Below, in pieces: positions 8,527-17,376 of a stretch of 64,000 nucleotides of DNA; positions within the stretch are counted from its first letter, which is position 1; every line of letters begins with the position of its first letter. Source of the DNA: an uncultured Myxococcales bacterium (lineage in GTDB: Bacteria; Myxococcota; Myxococcia; Myxococcales; Myxococcaceae). The position numbers were made by a program, and so were the translations under genes. The notes beneath the pieces were generated by a model, which saw only the letters and a list, made by a program, of their open reading frames with translations, did no database searches and had not been told where the DNA came from. The DNA lies in assembly GCA_937980205.1 (NCBI GenBank), contig CALJKW010000079.1:261764-325763 (forward strand). The letters run 5' to 3'.

Positions 8527-10557
8527 TCACAACGTCTTGAGGTAGTCGACCAGGTCGAGGCGCTCCTGCGGCGTCAGGTCACTCGTGTTGCCGTGCAGGT
8601 TGCCGCCGCCGACCTCGAGGCGATCGAGCAGCGTGCCGGCCTTGCCGTTGTGCAGATACGGCGCCGAGCGCGCGAGGCCGCGCAGCGACGGGGTGTTCAG
8701 CACGCCCGTGCTGGTGCCGACGTTCGCCATCGTGTCGTTCGTCAGGTACTGGCCGACGTGGCACTTGCTGCACTCGGCCTTCCCGTAGAACACCGCCTGG
8801 CCGCGCAGCTGGCCATCGGTCAGGCCCGTCGCGCGGAGGTTCGGGTTCTCGGGAGCCGGCTCCGCCTCGAGCCACAGGTCCATCTGCCGCACGAGGTTGG
8901 CGTCGGGGTTCGCGCCGCCCATGCGCGACACGACCGTGTGGGTCATGAACGCCTGGAAGTTGTCGTGCTCGCCGTTCCAGTGCAGCGGCTGCGTCTTCGT
9001 GGTGTGACGGCCGACGAGCGTCGGGGTCTGGCGCGCGCCATCCGGGAACATCCACACGTGGCCGTCGTCGCGGCCCTCGAGGTGGCAGGTGCTGCACGCG
9101 ACGTGCGTCGTCGCGCTCGACATCTGGGTGCTCATCGCGTCGAAGAAGAACCGGCGCCCGATGACCGCGTCCGCGTCGAGCGTGTCCTTGAGACCCACGT
9201 CGATGGTCTTCTTCACCACGACGTCGCTCATCGGGCCGCCCTGGTCGTTGCCCAGGCGGACGATCTTGTGATCGAACTGGTTGTACACGTACGCGCGGCG
9301 ACCATCGCGGGTGAGCGCGATGCCGTCGGCGCCCGAGTTCAACGCCGGGTTCTCGCTGACCGACACCACCGCGCGGAACGAGTTGCCGCTGCGGTTGAAG
9401 TCGTTCGCCTCACCGTCGGCCGCCTGGCGGCGCCAGACCGGCATGACCGCGACGTTCGAGGTCTCTTTGTTGACGACGTACAACCAATCCCCGGAGGGGT
9501 CGATGGCCGCAGCCGACGGGCCCTGCACCGCCTGCGTCGAGACGGCCGGGCCGCCGAAGCCGCTGAACGTCGAGATGCCCATCGTGGTCGGCGGATAGTC
9601 GACCTCGGTCGCGTTCATGCCCGTCGAGGCGCAGTTCGTCAGGTCGTCGGTCTTCGGCGCCGTGGCGTTCGCGCCGGTGTCCATCGTCACGATGCCGGCG
9701 GTGGCGACCGCGCCGATGTTGCAGGGGCCGCCCGCCGAGTAGTAGCCGCCCGAGCTCGACGGCCGGCGCGTGATCTCGTCCTCACGCGCGAACACCGTCG
9801 GCACGAAGGCGCGGGTACCGTCCGGCGTCACGACGACGTCGGTCATCGCGCGCGCCTTGAAGCTCGAGAACGAGCCGCCGAACGAGCTCGTCCCGTCGGG
9901 GTTCGAGACGCGCGTGCGGTTGACGTTGTCGTAGAGGCCGGTCGTGCCGCCGTTGATGACCTCGCCCGTCTTGAGGTTCACCTCGACGACGTCGGCGCCC
10001 TTCTCGTTGCCGCGGTACTGCGTGATGAGCGCCTTCTCGTTCGACACGAGCGCGATCGAGCGCGGCTCGGCGCCGACGTTCGTCTCGTACTTCACCTCGA
10101 GCGTCTCGGTGTCGATCGCCTGCAGGATGCCGTGATCCGACGTGTCCTTCGCGGTCGCGCTCACGACGTAGAGCGTCTTGCCGTCGAAGCTGACCGCCAT
10201 GCCCGTCGGGTCGGCGCCGGTGGCGATCTCCGTCGAGGGCGCACGCTCGCCGGCGCGGATCACCGAGACCGAGCGGCTGCCGCGGTTCGCGACGTACAGC
10301 GTGTCATCGGAGCCGACCGCGAGGCGCATCGGGCGCGCGCCGACCTTCACGTCATAGAGCTTCGTGTCCGTCGTGGTGTCGATGACCGAGACGACGCCGT
10401 TGTCGCTGTCCGCGGCATACAGCCGCGAGTCGTCGGTCGAGAGCGCCAGCGAGCCGGAGGCCGTCGAGTTTCGCTGTTGCTGCGTGCTGCCGCAGCCCGT
10501 CGTGACCAACGCCGCCACCGCTCCGCCAACCATCAGTCCCTTTTTCAGCCAACCCAT
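8527..10557 (-). CDS. Di-haem cytochrome c peroxidase-like lipoprotein with YncE-type beta-propeller
   Basis: 676 residues. The signal sequence ends in a lipobox (VTTGC). Residues about 35-430 are beta-propeller repeats of the YncE/surface-antigen type (RLYAADSDNGVVSVIDT, TLYVANRGSRSVSVI, WLYVVNKETSNVAVMP). The C-terminal third has two haem c sites, CSTCH (488-492) and CSKCH (596-600). The second is in a typical MauG/cytochrome c peroxidase context, with TPSLRGLARSAPYLHNGKAGTL. I infer an extracytoplasmic redox enzyme or electron carrier; the partner is unknown. AAGGAGG precedes the ATG at 10557. A 260-bp region upstream, shared with the divergent kinase gene, holds no site I can name. Confidence 0.85.
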   Translation of the reverse strand: MGWLKKGLMVGGAVAALVTTGCGSTQQQRNSTASGSLALSTDDSRLYAADSDNGVVSVIDTTTDTKLYDVKVGARPMRLAVGSDDTLYVANRGSRSVSVIRAGERAPSTEIATGADPTGMAVSFDGKTLYVVSATAKDTSDHGILQAIDTETLEVKYETNVGAEPRSIALVSNEKALITQYRGNEKGADVVEVNLKTGEVINGGTTGLYDNVNRTRVSNPDGTSSFGGSFSSFKARAMTDVVVTPDGTRAFVPTVFAREDEITRRPSSSGGYYSAGGPCNIGAVATAGIVTMDTGANATAPKTDDLTNCASTGMNATEVDYPPTTMGISTFSGFGGPAVSTQAVQGPSAAAIDPSGDWLYVVNKETSNVAVMPVWRRQAADGEANDFNRSGNSFRAVVSVSENPALNSGADGIALTRDGRRAYVYNQFDHKIVRLGNDQGGPMSDVVVKKTIDVGLKDTLDADAVIGRRFFFDAMSTQMSSATTHVACSTCHLEGRDDGHVWMFPDGARQTPTLVGRHTTKTQPLHWNGEHDNFQAFMTHTVVSRMGGANPDANLVRQMDLWLEAEPAPENPNLRATGLTDGQLRGQAVFYGKAECSKCHVGQYLTNDTMANVGTSTGVLNTPSLRGLARSAPYLHNGKAGTLLDRLEVGGGNLHGNTSDLTPQERLDLVDYLKTL

Positions 10558-10817
10558 CGAACGCCTCCTTGTGCTGCATGAAGTGCTGACAGCTACCCCT
10601 GACGTGCGCGTCGCGCCGAAGCCGGGACGGCGCGCGTCAAACGACTGAATTGTGGCCTTATTCAACCCCAGGCCGTTCCTAATGTGCAGCCCCTGTGCCT
10701 TAGGTCCACTGAATCGACCTGAATCTCTGGTCTTAGTTGCCGGCCTACATCACCCCGATCGGGTTCCGCCCTTAGACGATTGCCCTTCCAACTTCCGGCC
10801 AGTACACCGTCCCGTCG

Positions 10818-12353
10818 ATGGCCCGTGGAGAGCCGATCGAGCTCTTGTCGTTCCGGCGCACCTTTGCGCTGCTGATTCTGCTGGTCGTGGTGCCGTCCGC
10901 GGGACTCTCTGGTTTCGGCGTCCTCGCGATCATCAACGAGCGCGCCGCCGTCGAAAAACGGCTCGAGGCGGTCTGGACCGGCCGGCTCGCCACCATCGCC
11001 CAGCGCCTCGCCACCTCGCTCGGCACGGTGCTGGTGCGCGTCAGCGACAAGGGCCTCGAGCTCGAGACGCGCTCAGGTGAGCGCCTGTCCGACACGGGCT
11101 TCGTGCTCGGACCGGGCGGGTTCACCAGCGACGATCGCCGGCTCGAGGCCGCGCTGGGGCCGCTCGCCAGCGAGCTCGCCGACCTCCCCGAGCGGACGAT
11201 CTTCTTCTCCGTCACCACGCCGCAGCGCACCTGGCTGCTCGCCGCCCAGAAGCGCGGCGCCGGCGTCGTCGGCACCAGCATCGCGCCGCGCGTGCTCGAC
11301 AACCTGATCTCCGAGGCCGCCACCGGCGTGGCGCCGGCCTCCGAGCCGGCGACGTTCGCGCTGCGCCCCGTCAAGCGCGACGTCCAGGAAGGCGGAGGCC
11401 TCATCGGCCGCATCGCCGCCGGCGTCGCCGACGTGAAAGAGGGCGTGCTCGGCCCGCGCGAGCTCGCGAGCCTCGTGCTGCCGACGCCGCTCCACGACTT
11501 CCGCATGGTCGCGCTCGCGGTCGGCGAAGACCCCGTCGTCCAGAACAGCGCCCGCAACCGCACGCTCTACGGAGTCCTGCTCGGCGTCTTCTACCTGACG
11601 CTCGCGATCGGAGTCGTCTACACGGGCCGCACGCTCTACCGCGAGGCGAGGCTGTCGCGGCTGAAGACCGACTTCGTGTCGCTCGTCAGCCACGAGCTGC
11701 GCACTCCGCTGACGTCGATTCGGCTCTTCATCGAGACGCTCGAGATGGGCCGCGTGCAGGACCAGGCCCAGCAGAAAGAGGTGCTCGGCATGCTGTCGAA
11801 AGAGACCGCGCGCCTCTCCGCGATGATCGAGGGCGTGCTCGACTGGGCGCGCATCGAGAGCGGCCGGAAGAGCTACGACCGCAAGATCGTGCCGGTGAAC
11901 GACGTCGCCCAGGCCGCGCTCGACGCGTTTCGCACGCAGCGCATGGGCGCGAAGATGTCGCTCGACGTGCAGCTCGGCGAGAACCTGCCCGAGGTCGAGG
12001 TCGATCGCGACGCCGTCGCGGGCGCCCTGCTCAACCTGCTGCAGAACGCGTGGAAGTACAGCGGAGAGGACAAGCAGATCGCGCTGACCGTTCAGCCCGA
12101 GGCGCGCGGCGTGCGCATCGACGTGCGAGACAACGGCATGGGCATCCCGCGCTCGGAGCGGAAGAAGATCTTCGACCGGTTCTACCGGGTCGACAACCTG
12201 CTCACGCGCCAGACCGAGGGCACGGGCCTCGGGCTTTCGATCGCGCAGCGCATCGTGCAGGCGCACGGCGGGCGCATCTCGGTGGAGAGCGAGCCCGGGA
12301 AGGGCTCGACGTTCTCGGTGTTCCTCCCAGCAGCGAGGGCCAACCATGGGTGA
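10818..12353 (+). CDS. Membrane sensor histidine kinase
   Basis: 511 residues. Transmembrane helix 1 is at about 14-38, followed by an extracytoplasmic sensor region of about 210 residues and helix 2 at about 250-272. The cytoplasmic HisKA domain has SHELRTPLTS (His near 292). The HATPase domain has an N-box (LLNLLQNAWKYS), DNGMGIP and GTGLGLSI. All catalytic motifs are intact, and no HAMP is evident between helix 2 and the dimerisation domain. The signal is unknown. It overlaps its regulator by 8 bases (ATGGGTGA), so the pair is translationally coupled. Confidence 0.92.
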   Translation: MARGEPIELLSFRRTFALLILLVVVPSAGLSGFGVLAIINERAAVEKRLEAVWTGRLATIAQRLATSLGTVLVRVSDKGLELETRSGERLSDTGFVLGPGGFTSDDRRLEAALGPLASELADLPERTIFFSVTTPQRTWLLAAQKRGAGVVGTSIAPRVLDNLISEAATGVAPASEPATFALRPVKRDVQEGGGLIGRIAAGVADVKEGVLGPRELASLVLPTPLHDFRMVALAVGEDPVVQNSARNRTLYGVLLGVFYLTLAIGVVYTGRTLYREARLSRLKTDFVSLVSHELRTPLTSIRLFIETLEMGRVQDQAQQKEVLGMLSKETARLSAMIEGVLDWARIESGRKSYDRKIVPVNDVAQAALDAFRTQRMGAKMSLDVQLGENLPEVEVDRDAVAGALLNLLQNAWKYSGEDKQIALTVQPEARGVRIDVRDNGMGIPRSERKKIFDRFYRVDNLLTRQTEGTGLGLSIAQRIVQAHGGRISVESEPGKGSTFSVFLPAARANHG

Positions 12354-13026
12354 GAAGCAGCGGATTCTCGTCGTCGAGGATGACCTGTCGATCCTCACCG
12401 GCGTGTCGATGAACCTGAGGTTCGAGGGCTACGAGGTCGAGCAGGCCCAGGACGGGAAGACGGGCCTGCAGAAGGCCATCGACCTGTCCCCCGATCTCAT
12501 CGTGCTCGACATCATGCTCCCGCAGATGAACGGGCTCGAGGTGATGAAGGAGCTGCGCGCCCGCGGCCGCGAGACGCCCGTCATCGTGCTCTCGGCCCGC
12601 GGCCAGGAGCCCGACAAGATCCTCGGCCTCAACCTCGGCGCCGACGACTACGTGGTCAAGCCGTTCGGCCTGCAGGAGCTGCTCGCGCGCATCAAGGCCG
12701 TGCTGCGGCGCCAGTCGCGCGAGCAGGAGCCCGTCGCCTTCGACGACGTGAAGGTCGACCTCGCCGCCCGCACCGTCACCAAGGCCGGCCAGCCGGTGTC
12801 GCTCACCGCGCAGGAGCTCAAGCTCTTGTGCCACTTCGCCTCGAACCCCGGCCGCACCTTCAGCCGCGACGAGCTGCTCGCCGCCGCGTGGGGCTACGGC
12901 TACGAGGGCACGACGCGCACGGTGGACAACTTCGTGTCTCAGCTGCGCGGGCGCTTCGAGAAGGACGCGAACCAGCCGCGGCACTTCGTCACCGTGCGCG
13001 GCATGGGCTACCGCTTCGACCCGTGA
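12346..13026 (+). CDS. OmpR/PhoB-family response regulator
   Basis: 226 residues. The receiver has an acidic pair (EDD, 11-13), phospho-acceptor Asp55 in LIVLDIMLP and Lys in VVKPFG. The winged-helix DNA-binding domain carries LTAQELKLLCHFASNPGRTFSRDELL and ends in the RGMGYRFDP signature. It is the cognate regulator of the preceding kinase. The stop lies directly against the stop of the convergent FHA gene, with no base between. Confidence 0.95.
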   Translation: MGEKQRILVVEDDLSILTGVSMNLRFEGYEVEQAQDGKTGLQKAIDLSPDLIVLDIMLPQMNGLEVMKELRARGRETPVIVLSARGQEPDKILGLNLGADDYVVKPFGLQELLARIKAVLRRQSREQEPVAFDDVKVDLAARTVTKAGQPVSLTAQELKLLCHFASNPGRTFSRDELLAAAWGYGYEGTTRTVDNFVSQLRGRFEKDANQPRHFVTVRGMGYRFDP

Positions 13027-13545
13027 TCACTTCAGGCCGTCGCGGATCCGCGCGAACAGCCCGTTCACCGTCAGGAAGATCATCTCGACGTCCCCGAAGC
13101 GGACCTTGGTCTCGTCGGTGACGCGCGCGCGCTCGTTCGGCGCGAGCTTGAGCGGGCCCACCCACGTGCCGTTCTTCGACTCGGCGTCGACGACGTTCCA
13201 GTCGCCGGTGCGGGCGTCCTTCTGAAAGTACGCGTGGAAGCGGCTCACCGAGGCGTCGTCGATCACGACGTCGTTGGTGTCGATGCGGCCCACCGTCACG
13301 CCCATCGCGAACGCGTTGGCCTTGCCCGGCACCTTCTTGAGCTCGAACAGCACCGGCTCTCCGGCGCGAGGCTCTTTGAGCGCGGCGCCCGACGCGGTCC
13401 CCATCCACGCCTCGTCGCCGTGCGCGGTCATGGGGAGCTCCCAGTACAAGAGCGGGGCGTCGATCGACTTCCTCAGCAGCTCCGCCTCCGTCAGATAACG
13501 GCGGCAGTAGTAGGAGAAGCCGGTGGGCACGGTCGGCGGCCACAT
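13027..13545 (-). CDS. FHA-domain protein
   Basis: 172 residues from the ATG at 13545. The C-terminal half is an FHA domain: VGRIDTNDVVIDDASVSRFHAYF (key residues GR, SRFH) and then ESKNGTWV. These residues bind phosphothreonine. The N-terminal 80 residues have no recognised domain. It is cytoplasmic, with no membrane segment. The reading frame stays open upstream to 13620, but that would overlap the divergent small gene at 13558. The likely role is as a phospho-dependent adaptor for Ser/Thr kinases such as those at 27854 and 36881. Confidence 0.88.
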   Translation of the reverse strand: MWPPTVPTGFSYYCRRYLTEAELLRKSIDAPLLYWELPMTAHGDEAWMGTASGAALKEPRAGEPVLFELKKVPGKANAFAMGVTVGRIDTNDVVIDDASVSRFHAYFQKDARTGDWNVVDAESKNGTWVGPLKLAPNERARVTDETKVRFGDVEMIFLTVNGLFARIRDGLK

Positions 13546-13557
13546 TAAGATGGCTCC

Positions 13558-13815
13558 ATGCACCGGCGCTACACCATCCATCGAGACGGAGATCTCCTCG
13601 TCGAGGACCTCGACGAGCACGGCAAACCCATCGATCCGGAGCCGGTCCCTCCCGAAGATCGCCTGCCCCTCGAGGTCGTCGTGCTCGCGCCCGACGACGT
13701 CGACTCACGCGCGGCGCTCATCGATCTGCTCGAGCTCGCGCACGAGATGGAGTCGAACCCCGACGAGCAGAAAGCCGCCCAGGCGAAGGGTCACAAGCTC
13801 AACGTGATCAGCTGA
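13558..13815 (+). CDS. Small acidic hypothetical protein
   Basis: 85 residues, rich in Asp/Glu, with a two-strand N-terminal part (RRYTIHRDGDLLVEDLDEHG) and a helical C-terminus (LIDLLELAHEMESNPDEQKAA). It starts 12 bases from the divergent FHA gene start, so at least one promoter must lie inside a coding region. I recognise no family. No Shine-Dalgarno is clear, so existence is likely rather than certain. Confidence 0.55.
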   Translation: MHRRYTIHRDGDLLVEDLDEHGKPIDPEPVPPEDRLPLEVVVLAPDDVDSRAALIDLLELAHEMESNPDEQKAAQAKGHKLNVIS

Positions 13816-13859
13816 CCCGAGCGCGGCCGCAGTCGGCCGACAGCCGCGCGACCCGAAGC

Positions 13860-14207
13860 TCAGCCGGCGATGTGCAGCCGCTGAAAGTCGCTGGCCTTCA
13901 GCGCCACGGGCGCGGGCTTGAACGCTTCGAAGCCGTCGCGGAAGTACGTGTTGAACTTCTGCTCGACCTTCTTCGCCTCCGAGGCCCGGAACGACGTGCC
14001 TTCGGTGGCCGCCTGGAACTGCGCCTTGAAGTCCTTGCTCGCGAGCCAGTTGTCGACCTGCGACGAGCCGTTCGAGAACGTGTCCCGATACCGGCGCTCC
14101 TGCAGGACGTTCTGAACTTCGGTCGGGGCGACGTCGATGCGCTCCAGCAGGCGCTGGGCGCGATTGACGATGTCGAGCAGCCCCTTTCCGACTTTCATCA
14201 CTCCCAT
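13860..14207 (-). CDS. Hypothetical cytoplasmic helical protein
   Basis: 115 residues. It is mostly helical, with a basic N-terminus (MKVGKGLLDIVNRAQRLLERID) and aromatic residues near the end (FNTYFRDGFEAFK). No signal peptide, membrane segment or known motif is seen. Two ATG codons (14207 and 14198) are possible starts; GGGAG before the second favours 14198. It is separated by 50 bp from the coupled copper-protein operon upstream. Confidence 0.6.
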   Translation of the reverse strand: MGVMKVGKGLLDIVNRAQRLLERIDVAPTEVQNVLQERRYRDTFSNGSSQVDNWLASKDFKAQFQAATEGTSFRASEAKKVEQKFNTYFRDGFEAFKPAPVALKASDFQRLHIAG

Positions 14208-14257
14208 TGTCGCGACATGTGGGAGTCGAGTTGCGCACCCCGCGCAAGACGAAAAGC

Positions 14258-14632
14258 TCAGTCGTTCTGGGCGCCTGCGGCTATCCAGTCGCGGACGAGC
14301 TGGATGCGGGCCGGCTCGAGGACGTCGCCGGTGTTCGGCATGCGCATGCCGGCGGCGGGCATGTCCTTCGAGATCTTCTCGAACAGGTACGACTCGTCGG
14401 GCTTGCCCGGCACCACGAGCAGGCGCGTGCCCCCGTCCACCCCGGTCGCGGCGACATTGACGAGCTTCGCGTGTGACGGCGACTCGAGGTTGAGCCCGTT
14501 CGCCCCCACGCCGCGGTGACACGCCGCGAAGTTGCAGCTCACGTTGAACACCTCGCTCTGCACCCGGCCGAGCGTCGGCGGCTGCGCGGGTCCGCAGCCG
14601 AACAGCACGCCGATCAGGAGCAGCCGCCGCAT
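14258..14632 (-). CDS. Cytochrome c-like lipoprotein with CX4CH haem motif
   Basis: 124 residues. The lipoprotein signal has FGC at residue 13. CNFAACH (33-39) is a CX4CH motif, one residue longer than standard CXXCH. Around it is the pattern of planctomycete-type small cytochrome domains: GLNLESPSHAKLVN, VPGKPDESYLFEKI, MRMP (candidate Met ligand) and ARIQLVRDWIAAGA. It is the last gene of a three-gene coupled unit; its ATG shares one base with the stop of the gene before it (TGATG). It probably carries electrons at the outer membrane or periplasm. That haem is really attached at a CX4CH site is inference. Confidence 0.8.
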   Translation of the reverse strand: MRRLLLIGVLFGCGPAQPPTLGRVQSEVFNVSCNFAACHRGVGANGLNLESPSHAKLVNVAATGVDGGTRLLVVPGKPDESYLFEKISKDMPAAGMRMPNTGDVLEPARIQLVRDWIAAGAQND

Positions 14633-15093
14633 CAGTTGTTGTAGATGAGCTCGAACAGCACGAGGCGATCGACCTGAGCGCCCGCGGTGATCTCGAACTC
14701 GTTCGTCCGCGGCAGCGTCACCGGGTCGCCGGTGTCCGGGTCCTTCATCGCCGCGCCGTTGCCGTCGACGTCGAAGAAGCCGAGGAACACGTACTTGCCA
14801 GGCTCGAGCTCCTTCGTGACGAAGTCCTTCGCGCTCACGCCCGTTCGAACGTCGACGCCCGCAACCTCGACGAACTGGAACTCCATCGCGTCGGAGCGCG
14901 GGCCGGTGATGGACACGTCCTCGACCAGAAAGACGTTGCCGTAGATGGTGCCCATGAGCGGGTCGGTCAGCGACGAGCTCATCTTCGCGTTGTCCGCGAC
15001 CTGGAACCGGAACCTCGCCGTCCCCGTCTTCGGCGCGCCGGGGCCGCACGCAGCGGCCGCCAGCGCGAGGAGCGACATCGATAGCGCGCGCAT
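14632..15093 (-). CDS. Lipoprotein of unknown function in copper-protein operon
   Basis: 153 residues with a lipoprotein signal (LAAAACGPG, Cys 16). The mature part is beta-rich and ends in a domain resembling a carboxypeptidase-regulatory or transthyretin-like fold (LEPGKYVFLGFFDVDGNG, DPDTGDPV). TGATG overlaps tie it to both neighbours. I do not recognise the family; context suggests an accessory to the copper protein encoded upstream. Confidence 0.7.
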   Translation of the reverse strand: MRALSMSLLALAAAACGPGAPKTGTARFRFQVADNAKMSSSLTDPLMGTIYGNVFLVEDVSITGPRSDAMEFQFVEVAGVDVRTGVSAKDFVTKELEPGKYVFLGFFDVDGNGAAMKDPDTGDPVTLPRTNEFEITAGAQVDRLVLFELIYNN

Positions 15094-16004
15094 CACTCGG
15101 TCACGCCGACGTTGCAGACCCACGAGTCCTTCGTGCCCGCGAGCAGGCCGAAGCTCGCGCACATCTCGTGCGGGAACGTGAGCGTCTTGTCGCTGCTGTT
15201 CGTCCACGTGCAGCTGGTGCGCAAGATCATGCCCGCCTTCACCTTGATCGGCGTCGACATGAACAGCTCGACCGGCGGCGCGTCGCGGTAGTCCGGCTTC
15301 CACGCGTCGACCTGGTATCTGGTCACCAGGCTGTTCACGTCGGCGCCGAGCTGCGTGAACATCTTCATGCCGTTCTCGTGCATGTGCCCGCCGAGCAGCA
15401 GCAGGTCAGCGTCCTGCTTCACGGTGCAGTCGAACGTGGTCGTGAACTCGGCGGCGCGCGGCGGGACCTCGAAGTTGCCGATGTTGAGGCCGAACGGCGC
15501 GACCCAGCGCGTGATCTCGCTCTGCGGCTTGATGCCGATGCGGATCACGTCGCGCACGAGGATCGGCTCGGTGCTCGTGTTCACGTAGTGCATCTGGATC
15601 ACGAGCGGCTTGTTCGCCGGCAGCGGCGTGCCCGAGCCCTCGGGCAGATCCATGATCGCGAACGGCTCGAAGTCCTTCATCGTCGAGATGTCGGTGCAGT
15701 CGTACGTCGTGCCCTCGGGCTTCGGCTTCTTCGAGCCGAGCAGGATCACGTGGTGGCCGAACTTCCCCTGGCGGGCGTCGACCTTCCACATCGCGGCGTC
15801 TTCGCCGTGGTACACGAAGTCGGTGCAGAACATCTTCTCTTCACCGGGCTCGATGATCTGCTCCGTGGTGACGAGATCGTACATGCCCTGCTCCGGCGCC
15901 GGGACCTCGACGCGAAGGTCGCGGGCTTTCGGCCCACCGCAGGAGAATGACGAGAGCACAGCCACTGCCACTGCGAGTGCGGTCGGAACGAGACGCAACT
16001 GCAT
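15093..16004 (-). CDS. Copper type II ascorbate-dependent monooxygenase-like (PHM/DBH fold) lipoprotein
   Basis: 303 residues with an export signal and Cys22 (SFSCGG). The six copper ligands of the peptidylglycine/dopamine hydroxylase family all have candidates: His84-His85 (GKFGHHVILL), His139 (QMHYVN), His207 and His209 (GGHMHENG) and Met281 (FPHEMC). The spacings 85-139-207/209-281 closely follow those of the mammalian PHM core, which is why I call the fold with confidence. The substrate is unknown; bacterial relatives are poorly characterised. AAGGAG precedes the ATG. It is the first gene of a unit with a lipoprotein and a cytochrome that could pass electrons to the copper site (inference). 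Confidence 0.82.
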   Translation of the reverse strand: MQLRLVPTALAVAVAVLSSFSCGGPKARDLRVEVPAPEQGMYDLVTTEQIIEPGEEKMFCTDFVYHGEDAAMWKVDARQGKFGHHVILLGSKKPKPEGTTYDCTDISTMKDFEPFAIMDLPEGSGTPLPANKPLVIQMHYVNTSTEPILVRDVIRIGIKPQSEITRWVAPFGLNIGNFEVPPRAAEFTTTFDCTVKQDADLLLLGGHMHENGMKMFTQLGADVNSLVTRYQVDAWKPDYRDAPPVELFMSTPIKVKAGMILRTSCTWTNSSDKTLTFPHEMCASFGLLAGTKDSWVCNVGVTE

Positions 16005-16076
16005 GTCGAGGGCTCCTTGCTTTGGGCCTTCTCCCCTATCGAAGGCTTCGGCGCCGCCCGTCTAACATCTGGCGCG

Positions 16077-17372
16077 TCAGGTCGGCAACCGGACGCCGAC
16101 GATGGCGCCGCCGCCGTCGCGATTGGTCGCAAACGCCTCGCCGCGGTGCGCCTGCGCGATGCGCTGCACCAGCGCCAGGCCCAGGCCCAGGCCCTCGCCG
16201 CGCGTGTCGCTGCCCTCGCGGAACGGCTCGAACATCTTCCCCGCGTCACCGTTGAGGCCCGGCCCTCGGTCGTGCACCGCGAACACGATCTTGCCGGGCT
16301 CGTCGCGGACCTCGAGCTTCTCCGCCCCGCCGGCGTGCTTGCGCGCGTTCTCGAGCAGGTTCGCGAGCGCGCGCGCGAGCAGCGTCGGGTCGACCTTGAT
16401 CGTCTTCGCCTGCGTCTTCAGGTCCAGCCTCGCCGGCTCGAGCCCCGCCCGCTCCACCGCGCGCGACGCCGCGTCTTTCACGTCGACGTCGCGAAGGTTC
16501 AGCGCCTCGAACTCGACGCGCGAGCTCGCGAGCAGCTCGCCGACGAGCGCGTCCATCTCGACCACCTCGCGGTCGATGTCGTCCCAGGTCTTCGGCGTGG
16601 GGCCGTTGTCGCGGCCGAGCTCGCTGATGATCCGCACGCGCGCCAGCGGAGTTCGCAGCTCGTGCGACACCGCCGCCAGCAGCTCGCGCTGCTGCGAGAT
16701 CTGCTTCTCGATCTTCGCGGCCATGTCGTTGACCGCCTCGCTCACCACGCCGATCTCGTCGGGCTCGTAGCAGCCGACCTTGCTGCGCGCGCTGTAGTCG
16801 CCCGCGCCGATGCGCTTCACCGTCTCGGTCAGCTCGTCGAGCGGGCGAGCGATGCGGCGCGCGATCTTCCCCGACGCCGCCGAGAGGATCATCGCCGCCA
16901 CGAACAGCACGATCGCCGCCGTCAGCGGGTTGAACGGAGCGTGCCGCCGGTGCGTGAAGCACGCGTGCGCCGTGCCCACCAGCGCGCCGCCGCGCGTGAT
17001 CGGAAAGCTCATCACCCCGCGCTCGCACGCGTCTCCGACGCGCGTCAGCACCGCTCCACCGGGCGCGCGCACCTCGACGTTCACGTCGAACGCGTCGGCG
17101 GCAGAGCGGATCTTCCGCTCGCGCTCGACCGGGTCGTCCCAGCTCGTCGCGAGCTCGTTCGAGACGAAGCGCGCGACCGGGTCGTACCAGCGGGCCTGGC
17201 CGCCGCCCACGTGCCACATCACCGCGAACGTCGCGGCGACCGCGCCCACCGTCACGAAGATCGTGGCGACGAACCACCAGAAGATGCGCCGGCGCAGCGA
17301 GCTGCGGATGTGCCGCCCCACCGGCCCCATTCGCTTCCAGCGGCGGTGGCGGTGGTGGTGGTGCGGGTGCAC
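16077..17372 (-). CDS. Cpx/BaeS-like sensor histidine kinase with His-rich N-terminus
   Basis: 431 residues. The extreme N-terminus is unusual: six of the first nine residues are His and many are Arg. Transmembrane helix 1 is at about 31-52, a periplasmic domain of about 90 residues follows, and helix 2 is at about 149-168. Next is a HAMP domain (ARPLDELTETVKRIGAGDYSAR), HisKA with AVSHELRTPLAR (His237) and HATPase with N-box LLENARKH, DRGPG and GLGLGLAL. It is four bases downstream of its regulator and the last gene of a four-gene unit with a Spy/CpxP-like protein, suggesting envelope or metal stress sensing. Confidence 0.92.
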   Translation of the reverse strand: MHPHHHHRHRRWKRMGPVGRHIRSSLRRRIFWWFVATIFVTVGAVAATFAVMWHVGGGQARWYDPVARFVSNELATSWDDPVERERKIRSAADAFDVNVEVRAPGGAVLTRVGDACERGVMSFPITRGGALVGTAHACFTHRRHAPFNPLTAAIVLFVAAMILSAASGKIARRIARPLDELTETVKRIGAGDYSARSKVGCYEPDEIGVVSEAVNDMAAKIEKQISQQRELLAAVSHELRTPLARVRIISELGRDNGPTPKTWDDIDREVVEMDALVGELLASSRVEFEALNLRDVDVKDAASRAVERAGLEPARLDLKTQAKTIKVDPTLLARALANLLENARKHAGGAEKLEVRDEPGKIVFAVHDRGPGLNGDAGKMFEPFREGSDTRGEGLGLGLALVQRIAQAHRGEAFATNRDGGGAIVGVRLPT

Positions 17373-17376
17373 CGCC

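Noticed and set aside
10558..10817. Riboswitch or sigma54 promoter in the largest divergent intergenic region
   Set aside because: No GG-N10-GC -24/-12 element in the usual TGGCAC-N5-TTGC form and no conserved aptamer core could be read.
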